A stretch of 64,000 bases of DNA from Perilla frutescens (GCA_026008535.1 BRKX01000004.1:35158501-35222500); one strand, 5' to 3'. Shown: positions 1 through 11,168, counted from the first letter of the stretch. Notes: generated from the sequence alone by a model not told the origin. A program made the numbers and translations.

Positions 1-1
1 C

Positions 2-784
2 CCGAGCGTCGCTTCCCCTGGAATTCTGAAACCTGACATAATTGGACCAGGCAACAACATCCTTGCAGCCTGGAATAAGTCTCCTAACAATGCAACCACA
101 ACACCCACCAAGGCTAACTTCAACATGATCTCGGGAACCTCGATGGCCTGCCCTCATCTCAGTGGCGTCGCCGCATTGCTCAAAAGCGCGCATCCTGAGT
201 GGTCACCGGCAGCCATAAAGTCCGCCATGATGACCACCGCTGACCAAATCAACCTCGGAGGGAAACCCATTGACGATCAGAGGGTTGAACCAGCTGATGT
301 TTTCGCCACGGGAGCAGGCCATGTTAATCCTGCGAAAGCAACCGATCCCGGACTAATCTATGATATCCAGCCTGATGACTATATACCTTACTTGTGTGGC
401 TTGAAATACACAAGCCAACAAGTTAGCTTGCTCGTCCAGCGCAAGGTGGAATGCTCCACTAAATCAAGCATTCCAGAGGCGCAGCTCAACTATCCCTCCT
501 TTTCGATCAAGGTTGGATCAACTCCTCAGACTTATACAAGAACAGTTACCAATGTTGGTGAAGCGAATTCGTTGTACGACGTCAAAATCGTTGCACCTCG
601 AGGGGTCACTGTAAACGTCAATCCAACTAAACTTCAATTCTCGAAGAAGGGTGAGAAATTGAAATATACTGTGACGTTCAGCCGATCAGGCGCCGGAGTA
701 GCGGCAAACCAGATTGGTCAAGGAGTGATAAAATGGATTTCGGGCAAGCATTCTGTTAGTAGCCCGGTCGCGGTTGTGTTTTAA
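2..784 (+). CDS. Subtilisin-like serine protease, 3' part
   Basis: Secreted plant subtilase of the cucumisin/SBT1 type, presumably acting in the cell wall; only the last ~260 codons are inside the window. The frame is open from base 2, before the first ATG at 125, so the true start lies upstream. The segment GILKPDIIGPG is followed by GTSMACPH, which holds the catalytic serine, at about residues 42-49 of the visible part. The C-terminal ~100 residues, with LNYPSFS and RTVTNVG, match the Fn3-like domain typical of plant subtilases. It ends normally with TAA at 782-784. No intron, frameshift or stop is seen in this piece. Asp and His of the triad and the prodomain are upstream and not visible. 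Family assignment is firm; the paralogue cannot be named. Confidence 0.93.
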   Translation, partial: PSVASPGILKPDIIGPGNNILAAWNKSPNNATTTPTKANFNMISGTSMACPHLSGVAALLKSAHPEWSPAAIKSAMMTTADQINLGGKPIDDQRVEPADVFATGAGHVNPAKATDPGLIYDIQPDDYIPYLCGLKYTSQQVSLLVQRKVECSTKSSIPEAQLNYPSFSIKVGSTPQTYTRTVTNVGEANSLYDVKIVAPRGVTVNVNPTKLQFSKKGEKLKYTVTFSRSGAGVAANQIGQGVIKWISGKHSVSSPVAVVF

Positions 785-1750
785 TTTCACTCTTTGGGAT
801 TTGGATAATTGTTCCCCATTTTATTTCAACTAAAATCGACTCACAAATATATATCGTGAAATCTTTATCTGTTTAATAATCAAATCGTTGCTAAAAATAG
901 TTTTTTCGGCAAATGTCATTGTTAATTTTGGAAGCTAATTTTTTATCATTAATGTCAATCCACTAAATAATATTTTATAATTTATTGTAAATCATTTTAG
1001 CAAAAGTTTCATATGTATGCTTTGTAAACAAAGATAATGTTACATAGTGTATCAATTTATACGTTTTTTTCGTAATTTGAGTCTAATTAGAATTTCAAAA
1101 TTCGGTTTAAATATTTATTTTTTTGCTTTTTTTTTGGTGGACTTAATTTCAATGACTATAATAACAAATGTAAAAAATTCTATAATTCACAATAGTTGTA
1201 AATTAAGAAATTAATGTAATAAGATTAATAGCATAAATCGTGGGTTAATAAATTCATAAATTAAATATATGACTAATGGCAATTTTTTTGGGTTAATGGC
1301 GGATTGCACGCAAAGATATATACCCATCCATTCATATATAATTTAAAACCACGGTAAGCTTTATGCATAAAATGCAAGGAATTTAATATAATTAAAGTAA
1401 AAATTGCACTTATATGTATATATATATATTGATATATATGGTCCTATATACAGAATATATTTCCCCATATATGTATACAAATATTGATAGAATATAATGT
1501 ATAGCATTTACACACACATACATATATATTGATTTTGATTTGCATGATATCAGTAGTATAAAGAATATGTAATCTAAATTAATGAATTCAAACATAAAAT
1601 GCGCATATCTTAATTCATTTTCGTATTATTTTTTAGGCAATATCTATTAGTATAAATAATAAATAATATATATTATTAATATCTCCATTTTTGGAAAGGT
1701 GAAATGGGTAAGAAAATTAGACTTTTTTTTAAAGGCATACTTAATTGGTA
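785..1750. other. AT-rich 3' flank of the protease gene
   Basis: No gene seen. Very AT-rich, with short TA/ATAT stretches around 1410-1540. Short ORFs here are low-complexity chance frames. Confidence 0.6.
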
Positions 1751-1751
1751 T

Positions 1752-2140
1752 AAAATCCTCTAATCCATCTTTCATGTTCCATTATTGTGTCCCACTATGA
1801 AATTTAATATTTTCAAAATGTTTATTATAAAAATAAATTTTATTATAGTATTACAAATTATAATCAACATTTATTGCTAAAAATTAAATTTTTAAAAAAT
1901 TATATATCCTAGTTTTGGAATAATCAACTATATTAATCAATTATATTAACTAAAAAATAAGAAATAAATATTAAAAAATAAATATAAACCCTTATTGGGT
2001 GGAATGAACCCTAAATAATAATTATATAATTAAACTAAGCCACAACAAATTGAAATTGATGAAAAAAATTGATGAAAATCGAAAAAAAATCAAAATGGAA
2101 CACCAAATGAAATAGAGAAAGGTGGGATAGAGGATTTCAT
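1752..2140. mobile_element. MITE, family with internal CCCTAATTGGGTGG motif, copy 1
   Basis: The left end (AAATCCTCTAATCC...TGTTCCATTA) is a degenerate inverted copy of the right end (GGAACACCAAATG...AGAGGATTTCATT). The centre carries CCCTTATTGGGTGGAATGAACCCTAAA, split here as CCCTTATTGGGTGG plus GAACCCTAAA, a motif shared with the copies at 10241, 41368 and 43387. It has no coding capacity. Ends were placed by the inverted repeat and are approximate. Confidence 0.6.
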
Positions 2141-2306
2141 TTGTACTTAATTGTCTTACCTTGGCCGCATGTTGGTGCGTCACTGATGAATTTATTTGGT
2201 GGCCGGATCCAACAAGCAATCACACTAATATCTTTCTCTATTCTTTCTCTATGTTTTTTCCTTTGTTTATTTTAAGATTTATGGAGATTTGAGAGTATAA
2301 TTACAA

Positions 2307-2500
2307 CGGATCAGATCCTCTGTTTCCATCCCTATCACATTTCGTGTTCCATTACTAAATTTTTTTAATTTATTTTTAATTTTTTTAATATATCCTAATT
2401 GGTAAAGGATAAATCCTAAATATAAAATTTAAATTTAAGCAAATCATAATAAATTAAAAATAAAAAAAATTAAGAGTTGAAACAGAAAATGCAAAAGGAA
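2307..2500. mobile_element. Short member of the same MITE family
   Basis: Begins with GATCAGATCCTCTGTTTCC and GTGTTCCATTAC, like the left end of the copy at 10241, and ends with GTTGAAACAGAAAATG. The centre holds a degraded CCTAATTGGTAAAGG/ATCCTAAA motif. About 195 bp; probably a deletion derivative. Confidence 0.45.
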
Positions 2501-2788
2501 TTGTCATAGTTGATCCCATTTCTGATTACAAGCTCGAACGTGAAGGACCCTAATATTGGAAGACCCCACCTAAATCCTAACTTGATTTCTTGTTTTCTTT
2601 TAGGTTTTAACTTCTTGAGAATTTTTTTTATATACAAGTTTAAGTACGTGATGGTTGTTGCATGTGTTCTAAATGGTGAAGAAAAAAAATAGAAAATTAT
2701 TGAATTTGGCTGTTCTACCAAGGGAGACTTGGTAGACCAAGCAACCAGCTAGTCTCCCTGTTTCCTTTCTTTATTTTTTTTATATATA

Positions 2789-2960
2789 TTTTAATTTTTT
2801 AATGTATTATTAAAAAGAAATAGATCCATTATATCTAAATTTTATTAGATATGTAAATTTTATTTGGACACTTGTCTCCATTCTATTGAACATGTAAATT
2901 TTATTTGGATAAATAGATATAATGCATATATTTTTTAATGATACATTAAAAAAATTAAAA
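2789..2960. repeat. 172-bp inverted-repeat element
   Basis: TTTTAATTTTTTAATGTAT at 2789 is mirrored by ATACATTAAAAAAATTAAAA ending at 2960. The arms extend to about 48 bp, including ATTATATCTA on each side. This is a small MITE-like hairpin, very AT-rich and non-coding. Confidence 0.55.
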
Positions 2961-3026
2961 GATAACAAAAATCGTATCTTCTCAATATCTCAATCTATAA
3001 CGTTTAACATTTTTTTCTCTATCTCC

Positions 3027-3385
3027 CAATGGATCGAGAAAATAATTTTTCTACGATCCTCAGTATGAAAAATCACTCACAAGATTATTTTTCAAGCCTT
3101 GAAAATCTTCCAAACTCCAAAGAATTCTCACAGTAATAATAATTATTTATTTTAACTCTAATTAATTATATTATATTTATTGATAAAAGAAAAGAAAAAT
3201 TAATGTATAATATTGTGGTTGGGTGCTTGGGGTGGTTGTTCATAAACTATCAAATTGTATGTGGTTGGGTTGGATAGAATATTAGTAATGCGGAAGAGAG
3301 AGAAATTAATTAAATATTGAAGTTGTTTGCCTGGTTGGGTGTTTGTCCGGTTGCTGATAATGGTAGCCTAATTGGTCGACTAGTT
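3027..3385 (+). mobile_element. PIF/Harbinger internal-deletion derivative
   Basis: Positions 3027-3135 encode the first ~36 codons of a Harbinger ORF1 (starting MDRENN) and match the start of the larger copy at 7115-7207. This runs directly into sequence matching that copy's 3' non-coding end (3135-3380 versus about 9520-9756), so ORF1 and ORF2 are missing between them. The 3' end GATAATGGTAGCC is followed by TAA, a plausible 3-bp Harbinger target site. The 5' end lies somewhere in 2700-3020 and was not resolved. Seen directly: both homologies. Inferred: deletion from a longer element. Confidence 0.65.
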
Positions 3386-3414
3386 TGTAGAGGTCAAAGA
3401 TAGATGCAAATAAT

Positions 3415-3789
3415 CCTGTACAAAAGATGTACATCAGACGGTCAACGCGTTGACCGAGTCAATGCACGTTGACTCGGTCAAAGCGTTGATCAAAAAAATC
3501 GTGAAAACGGGTGATACTTTTTAAGGATAAAACTGATACTTTTTAAAATTTTGAATGATACTTTTTAGTGTTTCGATTCATACTGATCTTAGCAGTTTTT
3601 TACTTTATTTTTTTTTGTGGTCAATACTTTTTATTGATATAAATGATACTTTTTGGCCTTTGAAATGATACTTTTCAGCATTATGAATGATACTAATTTT
3701 GACGGATTTTTTGATCAAAGCATTGATCGGGTCAACACGCATTGACTCGGTCAACACATTGACCATCTGATGTACATCTTATGTACAGG
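3415..3789. mobile_element. 375-bp TIR element (MITE)
   Basis: Terminal inverted repeats of about 50 bp: CCTGTACAAAAGATGTACAT at the left and ATGTACATCTTATGTACAGG at the right, each continuing into GGTCAAC/GTTGACC-rich sequence (TTGACCGAGTCAATGC is shared by both arms). The interior repeats GATACTTTTTA several times. No coding capacity. A related, longer element lies at 56512-57065. No clear target duplication was found. Confidence 0.75.
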
Positions 3790-4053
3790 AGACTTGCCAA
3801 CGATAGAAAAGAAATGGTTTTTATCTATTATTTTGTGCGAGTGTGTTGTGTCCGTACAATTTTTGAGACGGAGAAGAGTGAGAATAAATTTTATTTTACT
3901 TAAAAACATGGTCGTATATAGTACATATATACAGTAGAGAGAGAGAGACTTTTTCTGTTTTTTACTTACACATTCGACCTATGGTATTGAGGAGATTCGA
4001 ACCCATGAGCTTTGGAGAGAGAGAGAGAGATAATTGAGTGTCATGTGTATAGT

Positions 4054-4125
4054 CAGGGCCGGCACTGGGGGTAGGCCAAGTGGGCCATCGCCCAGGGCCC
4101 CCCACTTTTATGGGGCCCACATTTA
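4054..4125. mobile_element. Possible hAT-type terminal fragment
   Basis: CAGGGCCGGCACTGGGG followed by a GGGCCCCCC-rich stretch resembles the ends of plant hAT elements. No matching opposite end was found, so this is a fragment or coincidence. It is followed by an (AT)n run at 4131-4149. Confidence 0.35.
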
Positions 4126-4252
4126 AAATATATATATATATATATATATGTTCATGATACTTTCCTGCTGTCACCTTCTCCTTCCCCATCTCTCCCTTTG
4201 TCTTATCCTCTTCCGGTGTCCTCCAGTCCCCCTGGGATCCTCGGGCTGTTCC

Positions 4253-4266
4253 TGGTATCAGAGCCA
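4253..4266 (+). other. tRNA-Met primer binding site
   Basis: TGGTATCAGAGCCA is the standard plus-strand primer site complementary to the 3' end of plant initiator tRNA-Met, used by caulimovirids and plant LTR elements. It lies about 200 bp upstream of the movement-protein ORF, as expected for the leader of a reverse-transcribing element. No LTR boundary was recognised next to it, which favours the caulimovirid reading. Confidence 0.75.
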
Positions 4267-4468
4267 CGGGGGGTAGTGTCTTAGGGAAAATCGAGTCTAA
4301 TAACTGTAAGAACGAGGTGTCCTGACGGCCTAGGTCTTGGCAAGTGGCGCTTGCGTGTTTGCCCATAGGGAGTTGAAGGTTATAAGTCCTGTGATATGCT
4401 ATAAATCCTGTGTTGCCCATTGGGATTGGCTACCAGTTCCTAGGAATTTATTCAACCGGCTTACAGTT

Positions 4469-5971
4469 ATGGAGTCCGTTTTCTCTAGATCTACTTCTTC
4501 TGTCTTCGCTGCTAGTACATCTCAGGATAATAGGAAGATTGTTAACACTGAAGAGATAAGTAATGAAGAATTGGTAAGGATAATTGATGAATGGAAAATA
4601 CCAAGAGTCAGAAATGATGAAATTTATAAAAGTTCTTGGAGATTATTTAAATTTGACTATGTTATAAAAACTGAAGAAAGAGATGTGCAACTTACCAAAC
4701 CTTTTGAAACCATCAAATTGCTATCTCAAGATTCCATTGATAAATACAAAAGCAAAAATTACAAATATCTCCACCTAGGACTTGTCCAGGTAGGTTTCAA
4801 ACCACTATTAAGAAAAGGTCTTAACACTTCCGTCCTTACTGTTTTGAGAGATTTAAGGTTTTTAAACTTTGATGATTCTCTTATTAGGTCTGTTGAGTCA
4901 AGCCTTTGCACCGGTCCTATCTTTTTTAATTGCTATCCTGATTTCATGGTCTCATTAAATGATAAAAACATTTTGAAAGCAATGACTCTTCAAATTAAAA
5001 CTCATAATTATGAACTTGAGGAAGGAACACTTCCAATATCAGTTATTTTTAGAGTTTATTACAAAGCCATGACAACCTCTTTTGCTCCTAAATCCATCAC
5101 AAGTTTTCAAAAAGAAGAAACACTCCTCATTCAAACTGATATCACAAGATCCAACACTTCTATTCCTAGAACTATTAAATGGGAAGATATTAATCTACCA
5201 GATAATTGGGATCTAGAAGAAGCTGTTGTTCCAAAAGCTGTCATACATTCAAAACCAAATTCTGAAATAAGTAATATTGTTCAATTTCCTGATGGAAGGG
5301 TAAGACTTTCTTTTAATAGAAAAAATCGTCCAAAACAAAATACTCTTCCAGTGCGAATTCCTCACAAAGCTTTTGATGAAGGTCCTTCAAAATCTAGGTA
5401 CTCTACATCTGATGTTTCAGATAATTCTTTTCATTCTGTTGATTATACGTTAAAAATTCCCAGACCAATTTATCAAAAAGAAGCAACCAATTCTGAACCC
5501 ACAAGTCCAACTTTTTCTGCTCTAAATGAATTAAATGTCATCACAAGAGAATTTGTAGCTGATGTAGAATATCTAAATGCAGATTTCTGCTCAAGTTACA
5601 ACAAAGAAAAAAGAGAATGGTTTTCTAAAAATTTTCTGAAGTTAGAGAAAAAGCAAATTAAAAAAGAGTTTTATGATTTTGTAGACGAATACAAAATTAA
5701 TATTCTCTTCTTTGATTGGTTTATCATTTATGCTGCAAAAAATTCCATACATTTTCCTTTCAAATATATCTCTCCAATTACAACAAGAAACAAGAAACCA
5801 AATTGGGAAAAACCCGAATGGGAAACTCGTTTTGATCAAACAATCATCATTTCAAACCATCCCCCTCTTCAAGGTGTTAAACTCAGAACTCCTGAAGGTC
5901 CTGTAGAAGCAATCCCTTTTAAAAAACCTGGAGACAATGACAAAAGAAATGTTACTAACATCATCACCTAA
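4469..5971 (+). pseudogene. Endogenous caulimovirid-like movement protein region
   Basis: Frame open from 4337. The ATG at 4469 (protein MESVFS...) is the likelier start because the preceding codons look like leader. Residues ~95-210 carry the pattern of the caulimovirid 30K-type movement protein, with HLGLVQVGFKPL, RKGLNTS and VESSLCTGPIFFN. In living relatives this protein opens plasmodesmata for cell-to-cell spread. The rest is Lys/Asn-rich linker. The ORF ends in TAA at 5969-5971, but the same frame continues open to 6649, so a single stop splits a longer polyprotein. It is an old integrated copy and not an active virus as seen here. A retrotransposon that acquired a movement protein is an alternative. 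Confidence 0.8.
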
Positions 5972-6586
5972 AATAATTTCACTAATGCAAACCTGAATAC
6001 TATTGCAAAACAACTTGATAGAATTGAGAAAAATACAAAAGTGGAGGAATCTCTTGAAAACAAGGTCACAAAACCCATCTTTAAACCATTTCAAATATCT
6101 AAGAAAAGTGTCAAAAATTTGCATGAAAACAAATCCGAGTTTGCTAATATTCTTCAAAAAGAATTTAATAAACTTTCTTCAAAAATTCCTTATCTTGATC
6201 AAATTGCTCCAGATAGTTATGATTCAAAACTTAGGGTCAATATGCTTAAGGTTAATTGTGATTCCTCTAAATGTCCTGAAAGTCCTAAGCCCAAAATCAA
6301 CAAGATTGAGTGGTTTCCAAATCATCAAACTCCTGTCCAGATTATTCCTGCTCCAGATTTAGGAATTTCAAAACCCATTTCCCAATCTCGTTATAATGCT
6401 TCATCCATTTATGAATGGAACATTGACGGGTTGACTGAATACAATATTCTAAATACCCTCCAACAAATGACCATGGCTGCCAATGCTTACAAAACCCAAG
6501 TAGGAAGACATGATAAAACCATTGCTGAGCTTCTTATAGTTGGGTTCTCAGGGCAATTGAAAGGTTGGTGGGATTACCATCTTAAT

Positions 6587-6643
<57 letters not shown>

Positions 6644-7113
6644 TTTTAAATTCTTACAAAACAGATAAAGATGGTACAATCATTTTAGATGATGAGGGAA
6701 ATCCTTTAGAAGATGTTGTTGCTACCTTAATTCTCACCATTTCATTACATTTCATAGGTGACCCAACTCATTTGAAAAACAAGAATGATGAATTACTTTC
6801 AAATCTTAAATGCAAAAAACTTAGTCAGTTTTCTTGGTACAAAAATACATTCATGACCAGAATTATGCTTAGAGAAGATTCAAATCAACCTTTCTGGAAA
6901 GAAAAATTTCTTGCAGGATTACCTACCCTTCTCGGTGAAAAAGTCAGAAACAAAATAAGAGAAGTATCAGGTAAACAAATCATTTCTTATGATGATTATA
7001 CTTATGGACAATTGTTTAGTCTAACACAACAGGAAAGAATGAAAATTTGTCAAGATTTAAAACTTCAAAAACATCTCAAGAAAGAGCTCAAACAAACAAA
7101 AACAGAGTTATGA
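5972..7113 (+). pseudogene. Caulimovirid-like coat/gag region, frameshifted
   Basis: Continues the movement-protein frame after the stop at 5969. It contains GFSGQLKGWWDYHL and, further on, QPFWKEKFLAGLP, LLGEKVRNKIRE and ICQDLKLQ, patterns I associate with the coat-like part of plant endogenous caulimovirid polyproteins. A (GA)n microsatellite at 6591-6639 sits inside the coding region and changes frame: 6041-6649 is frame 2, 6772-7113 is frame 1. The region stops before any zinc knuckle, protease, reverse transcriptase or RNase H. At 7115 Harbinger-derived sequence begins. Clearly non-functional. Confidence 0.72.
6591..6639. repeat. (GA)n microsatellite inside coat-like ORF
   Basis: About 24 GA units directly interrupting the coat-like reading frame, translated as an Arg-Glu run. 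Its length is not a multiple of three relative to the flanks, causing a frame change. Confidence 0.95.
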
Positions 7114-7114
7114 A

Positions 7115-7851
7115 ATAATTTTTATTACGATCCTTAGTATCAAAATCACTCCCAAGATTATTTTTCCAACCTCGAAAATCTTCCAAACTCTGAAGAATTC
7201 TCACAGTTCGGTAATATTAACTCCTAGTTTTCACATAATCCTACCCATTCTCCTAATCCAGAAAATCAAACCTCTCAAAACATCTCTGAAAATACACCCT
7301 CAAGCTGGTCAGAACAAGAAGATACATGGCTTATGTCTTCTTGGTGTTACATCAGTAATAATCCTATTACTGGCAAGAACCAACATAATGACTCATTTTG
7401 GTCAAAAGTTACAAGCTTGTATGAGAAAATGTGAAGTGAAAATTCCAATGTTGGTGGCCCTCGATCAATAGAATCATTGAGGCAACATTACAGATGCCTT
7501 AACAAAAGTGTGAGCGCATGGACTGCTGCATACAAAAAAGCGTATGAACGAAGATCAAGCGGACAGTCCAGAGATGATATTGAGAAAGTTGTTTAAACAT
7601 TATATAAAAAATCCAAGTTTACTCACCATGAGGTGTTTGAGAAAGTGATGCGTCATCATCACAAGTGGGAGTTGAATTTGAACAGTACTGGGTGCACACG
7701 TTCCCGCCCAGATGATGATGATAGTGTCGAAGAAAGTCACGGAAGCTCCAAAAAATCAAGAACCCATAAAGATCGGGATCCTCCACCTGCATCTACTCCA
7801 GAAACTCCCAGTAGTGATGCATCATTATCTTCTCGTCCAATTGGCATGTGA
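7115..7851 (+). pseudogene. PIF/Harbinger ORF1 (Myb/SANT-like DNA-binding protein)
   Basis: Decayed ORF1 of a Harbinger transposon; the intact protein binds transposon ends and helps import the transposase. All in frame 1: the N-terminus (7115-7207) matches the deletion derivative at 3027. The trihelix/Myb-like segment SSWSEQEDTWLMSSW is at 7303-7347, the SLRQHYRCLNKSV segment follows, and the C-terminal SSKKSRTHKDRD-type tail is at 7747-7782. In-frame stops occur at 7225 (TAG), 7432 (TGA) and 7594 (TAA). It precedes ORF2 on the same strand, the usual PIF/Harbinger order. The first codons are cut at the join to the caulimovirid-like DNA. Confidence 0.75.
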
Positions 7852-8011
7852 TCATGTCACTTTCATCCATGTGCATGTGATCATGTCACTTTCAAAAAAA
7901 ATATGAGAAATAATAATAGTTTTAATCTATATATATACACATACTTTATAAAAGATGCACATAAATTTCATTTCTATTTTCCAACTCAAATATTGAATCT
8001 ACCCTAAAAAA

Positions 8012-9365
8012 ATGGCATCAGGTTCCAGTTTTGATGTTTCCAATTTCCTCGATGATGATGCATGGAAAGCAAGCATTACTGAACAAAATCAGAGAGTCGA
8101 CTGCATCATTGAAGATGTGGTCATTCATGCTGTTAAACTATCGTTACAACCTACCAATCATCATGTTAGAGCTCGAAGGCGTTACATTAAACGAATACGC
8201 GAGAAGGGTCATGAAAGTGTGTTCGAGCAGTACTTTACAGAAGATCCAATATATCCGCCGGAGATGTTTCGAACAAGGTATCGCATGTGAAAGCCATTGT
8301 TCGAATGTATAATGAGCAGGCTCGTTGCCACCGATGAATTTTTCCAACAATGGACTGATGCCACTGGCCGTCTAGGTATGTCTGCGATTCAAAAATGTAC
8401 TGCAGCTATGAGGGTGTTGGCATATGGATCATCAGCAGACTTGCATGATGAATACTTATGAATGAGCACACAACTCATTCGTAAATAGGTTATCAAATTC
8501 ATAGAAGGTGTAATTTCTAACTTTGGTAATGAGTACCTCAGAAAGCCCACTGAAGAAGACATTGCAACTCTTCTTCATGTCGAAGAACAACGTGGTTTCC
8601 CAGGTATGTTGGGAAGTATTGACTGCATGCACTGGGAATGAAAAAATTGTCCTACCTCATGGGCAGGGCAATATGCAGGAGAAGCGGTAGGCCAATAATA
8701 ATTTTGGAAGCAGTTGTGTCGCAAGACCTATGGACCTGGCATGCATTTTTCGGAACTTCAAGTTCGAAAAATGATATCAATGTACTTGATCAATCTCCTC
8801 TATTTGATGATATTTTGGAAGGTCGGGCACCAAAGGTCAATTATGTTGTAAATGGCAAAGAAAAAATATGGGATATTATTTGACTGATGGCATATATCCT
8901 CAATAGGCAGCATTTGTCAAATCTGTTCCTGCTCCACAAATTCGGAAGCATCAATTATTTGCTTAACATCAAGAGGCAGCTCGCAAAGATGTTGAGCAAG
9001 CATTTGGTGTTCTACAAGCTCGTTTTGCTTTTATCAAACGTCCATGTCTTATTTGGGATCGTGACATTATTGGAAAAATAATGATTGCTTGCATCATCAT
9101 GCATAATATGATAGTGGAGGATGAAAGGAGCACTTACCTAAACTATCATGATCCGATCGAATTTATAGAAGATCGAGGTAGACAGAATAATCAACGAAGT
9201 GAAGATCAAGAAGAAGAAAACGATCTCGTTTATTCTACGGAGAGGATTGCAAGCTTGTCGAGCTATATGAAAACTAGGTCACAACTTTGCAATCGAGAAG
9301 CTCACACCATTCTTCGTGATGACTTGATCGAGTACATATGGCAAAAATTCGGCGATCAGTGCTAA
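8012..9365 (+). pseudogene. PIF/Harbinger transposase (HARBI1-like nuclease)
   Basis: Decayed DDE transposase. The N-terminus starts MASGSSFDVSNF at 8012. Landmarks: GMLGSIDCMHWE near 8604-8639 (first Asp), NDINVLDQSPLFDDILEGR near 8773-8829 (second Asp) and FGVLQARFAFIKRP near 9004 (DNA-level reading), and the C-terminal MIACIIMHNMIVEDER at 9081 onward. The frame is broken by stops at about 8288, 8459, 8486 and 8638 and by frameshifts near 8685 and 8880-9080. The C-terminal ~94 codons (9081-9365) are intact. It pairs with ORF1 at 7115-7851. Non-autonomous now. Confidence 0.82.
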
Positions 9366-9756
9366 ATTTATATTTTTTTCATCTATTTTAATCGTCCTTT
9401 GTTTATTTCAATTCATATTCGGTTTATTGTTATTTATGTTCTTGTTTTGTTTATTTTATATTTTATCATATTGTCTATTTTATAAAAGTTTGTTATTTTA
9501 TGTTATTACAATTTTCAATAATAATAATTATTTATTTTAATTATTATTAATTATATTATATTTATTAATAAAAGAAAAGAAAAAATAATATATAATGTTG
9601 TGGTTGGGTGTTTGGAGTGGTTGCTGATAAACTATCAAATTGTATGTGGTTGGGTTGGATAAAATATTGGTGATGTGGAAGAGAGAGAAATTAATTAAAT
9701 ATTGAGGGTGGTTGCTCGGTTGGGGTATTTGCCCAGTTGCTGATAATGGTAGTCTT
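9366..9756 (+). mobile_element. 3' non-coding end of the Harbinger element
   Basis: AT-rich tail ending GATAATGGTAGTC then TTA. It matches the ends at 3135-3380 and 40666-41010, which defines the family's 3' terminus. The TTA/TAA next to all three ends fits a Harbinger 3-bp target site. Confidence 0.7.
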
Positions 9757-10040
9757 AGTTGAGCCATGGTGAGATCTTCTTCCTTATCGTCGAAGCCATC
9801 ATCTACGAGTTCCCACAAATCCAATGATGTTAGTAAGGTCTTCATCTTCTTGCACCAAAACTCATAGTTCTCTCCAGCAAAGATAGGTAGAGAAACTTAT
9901 TGTGTATTTTCAATCTTGACGTGAACTATCGACGATCGACAGCGTAGAAATCTTCTTTCTCGTGGAGTGCTCTGCTCTTGTTCTCACCTTCTTGATGGAG
10001 AAATTTTTGGTATTTAAAACCAAGCTCTTGATGCCAAATG
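9757..10040 (-). mobile_element. Copia gag N-terminus and primer site, remnant
   Basis: On the minus strand, 9905-9757 reads SLPIFAGENYEFW, KKMKTLLTSLDLWELVDDGF, the start of a Copia-type Gag. Upstream on that strand, 10036-10024 is TGGCATCAAGAGC, a decayed tRNA-Met primer site. The Gag is cut off abruptly where the Harbinger 3' end begins. Its LTR should lie right of 10040 but was not delimited. Confidence 0.65.
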
Positions 10041-10240
10041 TAAGTTTTTGAGGATCGAAATACCAAAAATCTCAAATATATTTGTGTGATTTGTGTGTAT
10101 AATTTCAGATTTGGAGATGAATTTTTTTTAGAGATGATTGGAATGATCTTGATATTTTTTGATTGATTCAAAATGATCTTCACTCTAGCTTCTCCAATAC
10201 ACCAAAGCATATATATACTAGGCTAGGCTAGGCTAGGCGG

Positions 10241-10617
10241 GATGAGATCCTCTATTCCAAATTTGGTGTTCCAACCCGTATTCCATGATCGATTTAACAA
10301 GTTTAATAATAGATATTATAAAAATAAAAATTAATTATAGCATAATCGACCTAGTCGCATCTACCAGCAAAAGATTGAAATTTTAAAAATTATAAATCAT
10401 ATTTTTAAAATAATCAACCATAATAATTATTTCTTTGAAAATTAAATACTAAAAAAATGATTATAAACCCTAATTGGGTGGGGTGAACCCTAAAAACATT
10501 CATAAAATTAAACTAAAACATAATAAATTAAAATTGATAAAAAAATGGAAGAAAACTTCATAAATTTGATCATGGAATACGGATTGAAACACCAAAACTG
10601 AAATAGAGGATCCCATC
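10241..10617. mobile_element. MITE, best copy of the CCCTAATTGGGTGG family
   Basis: Near-perfect ~50-bp terminal inverted repeats: GATGAGATCCTCTATTCC at the left, GAAATAGAGGATCCCATC at the right, both continuing through the TATTCCATGATC arm. The centre has CCCTAATTGGGTGGGGTGAA then CCCTAAA. Runs of GGCTA flank both sides (10220-10237 and 10620-10629). No coding capacity. Confidence 0.8.
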
Positions 10618-11039
10618 TGAGGCTAGGCTACTATTGTAATCTTCGGAGAGAAGTTTCATTTAACTAATACATAACATAATTCTAATTATATTTAACATAT
10701 TAATTAAAATACTAAGTGCACATTAACTACACGCGGATATGCCGATCTTTTATACGCTGCAGGTAAAGTAATCTCTGACGACTATAATTGTTCTCTATAT
10801 TCTTGCAGGCTTTAGTGTTGAGTACAATACAGTTGTTAATCTCACGAATTGAAGATTCCTTGAATTTGCAAAAGGTGAAATATGCAATGGAGGCTCATGA
10901 AACTCTTCTGCAAATTAAAGTCAATCATCGCCGTATCGCATTCCCAGTGCTAACATCACATACATACGCCATTCCTTGTTTGAATCTGAAGGTCGTGGAA
11001 ATCATGCACTATGTGTTAATTAAGAAATAGAATTCTCCA
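10618..11039. other. Unassigned AT-rich stretch
   Basis: Contains a short frame at 10788-11030 (ALVLSTIQLLISRIEDSL...) preceded by TTCTTGCAG, which looks like a splice acceptor. I do not recognise it; it may be a decayed exon or chance. Confidence 0.3.
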
Positions 11040-11168
11040 CCGAATTAGATAAATTTCTAGAAAAGCTGAGATGAATCTTAAGAGATGGCATATTGTTGGA
11101 GTTTTCTGGAGTGACTGAGAGAGCTTGATATTGGAAATGTGCATTCATTGACTGAAAGATCTCTTATC
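11040..11168 (-). mobile_element. Left half of an older Copia gag, interrupted
   Basis: The minus strand just left of the Copia insertion reads DLSVNE (11158-11141), the segment that in Copia Gag follows the LQLQT region. That preceding region is found on the far side of the insertion at 17353-17480. This piece and 17353-17895 are therefore one older Gag split by the 11169-17352 element. Confidence 0.55.

Noticed and set aside
4337..4468. Upstream ATG at 4337 as start of the movement-protein ORF
   Set aside because: The first 44 codons overlap leader sequence just after the primer site and show no family pattern; the ATG at 4469 fits better.
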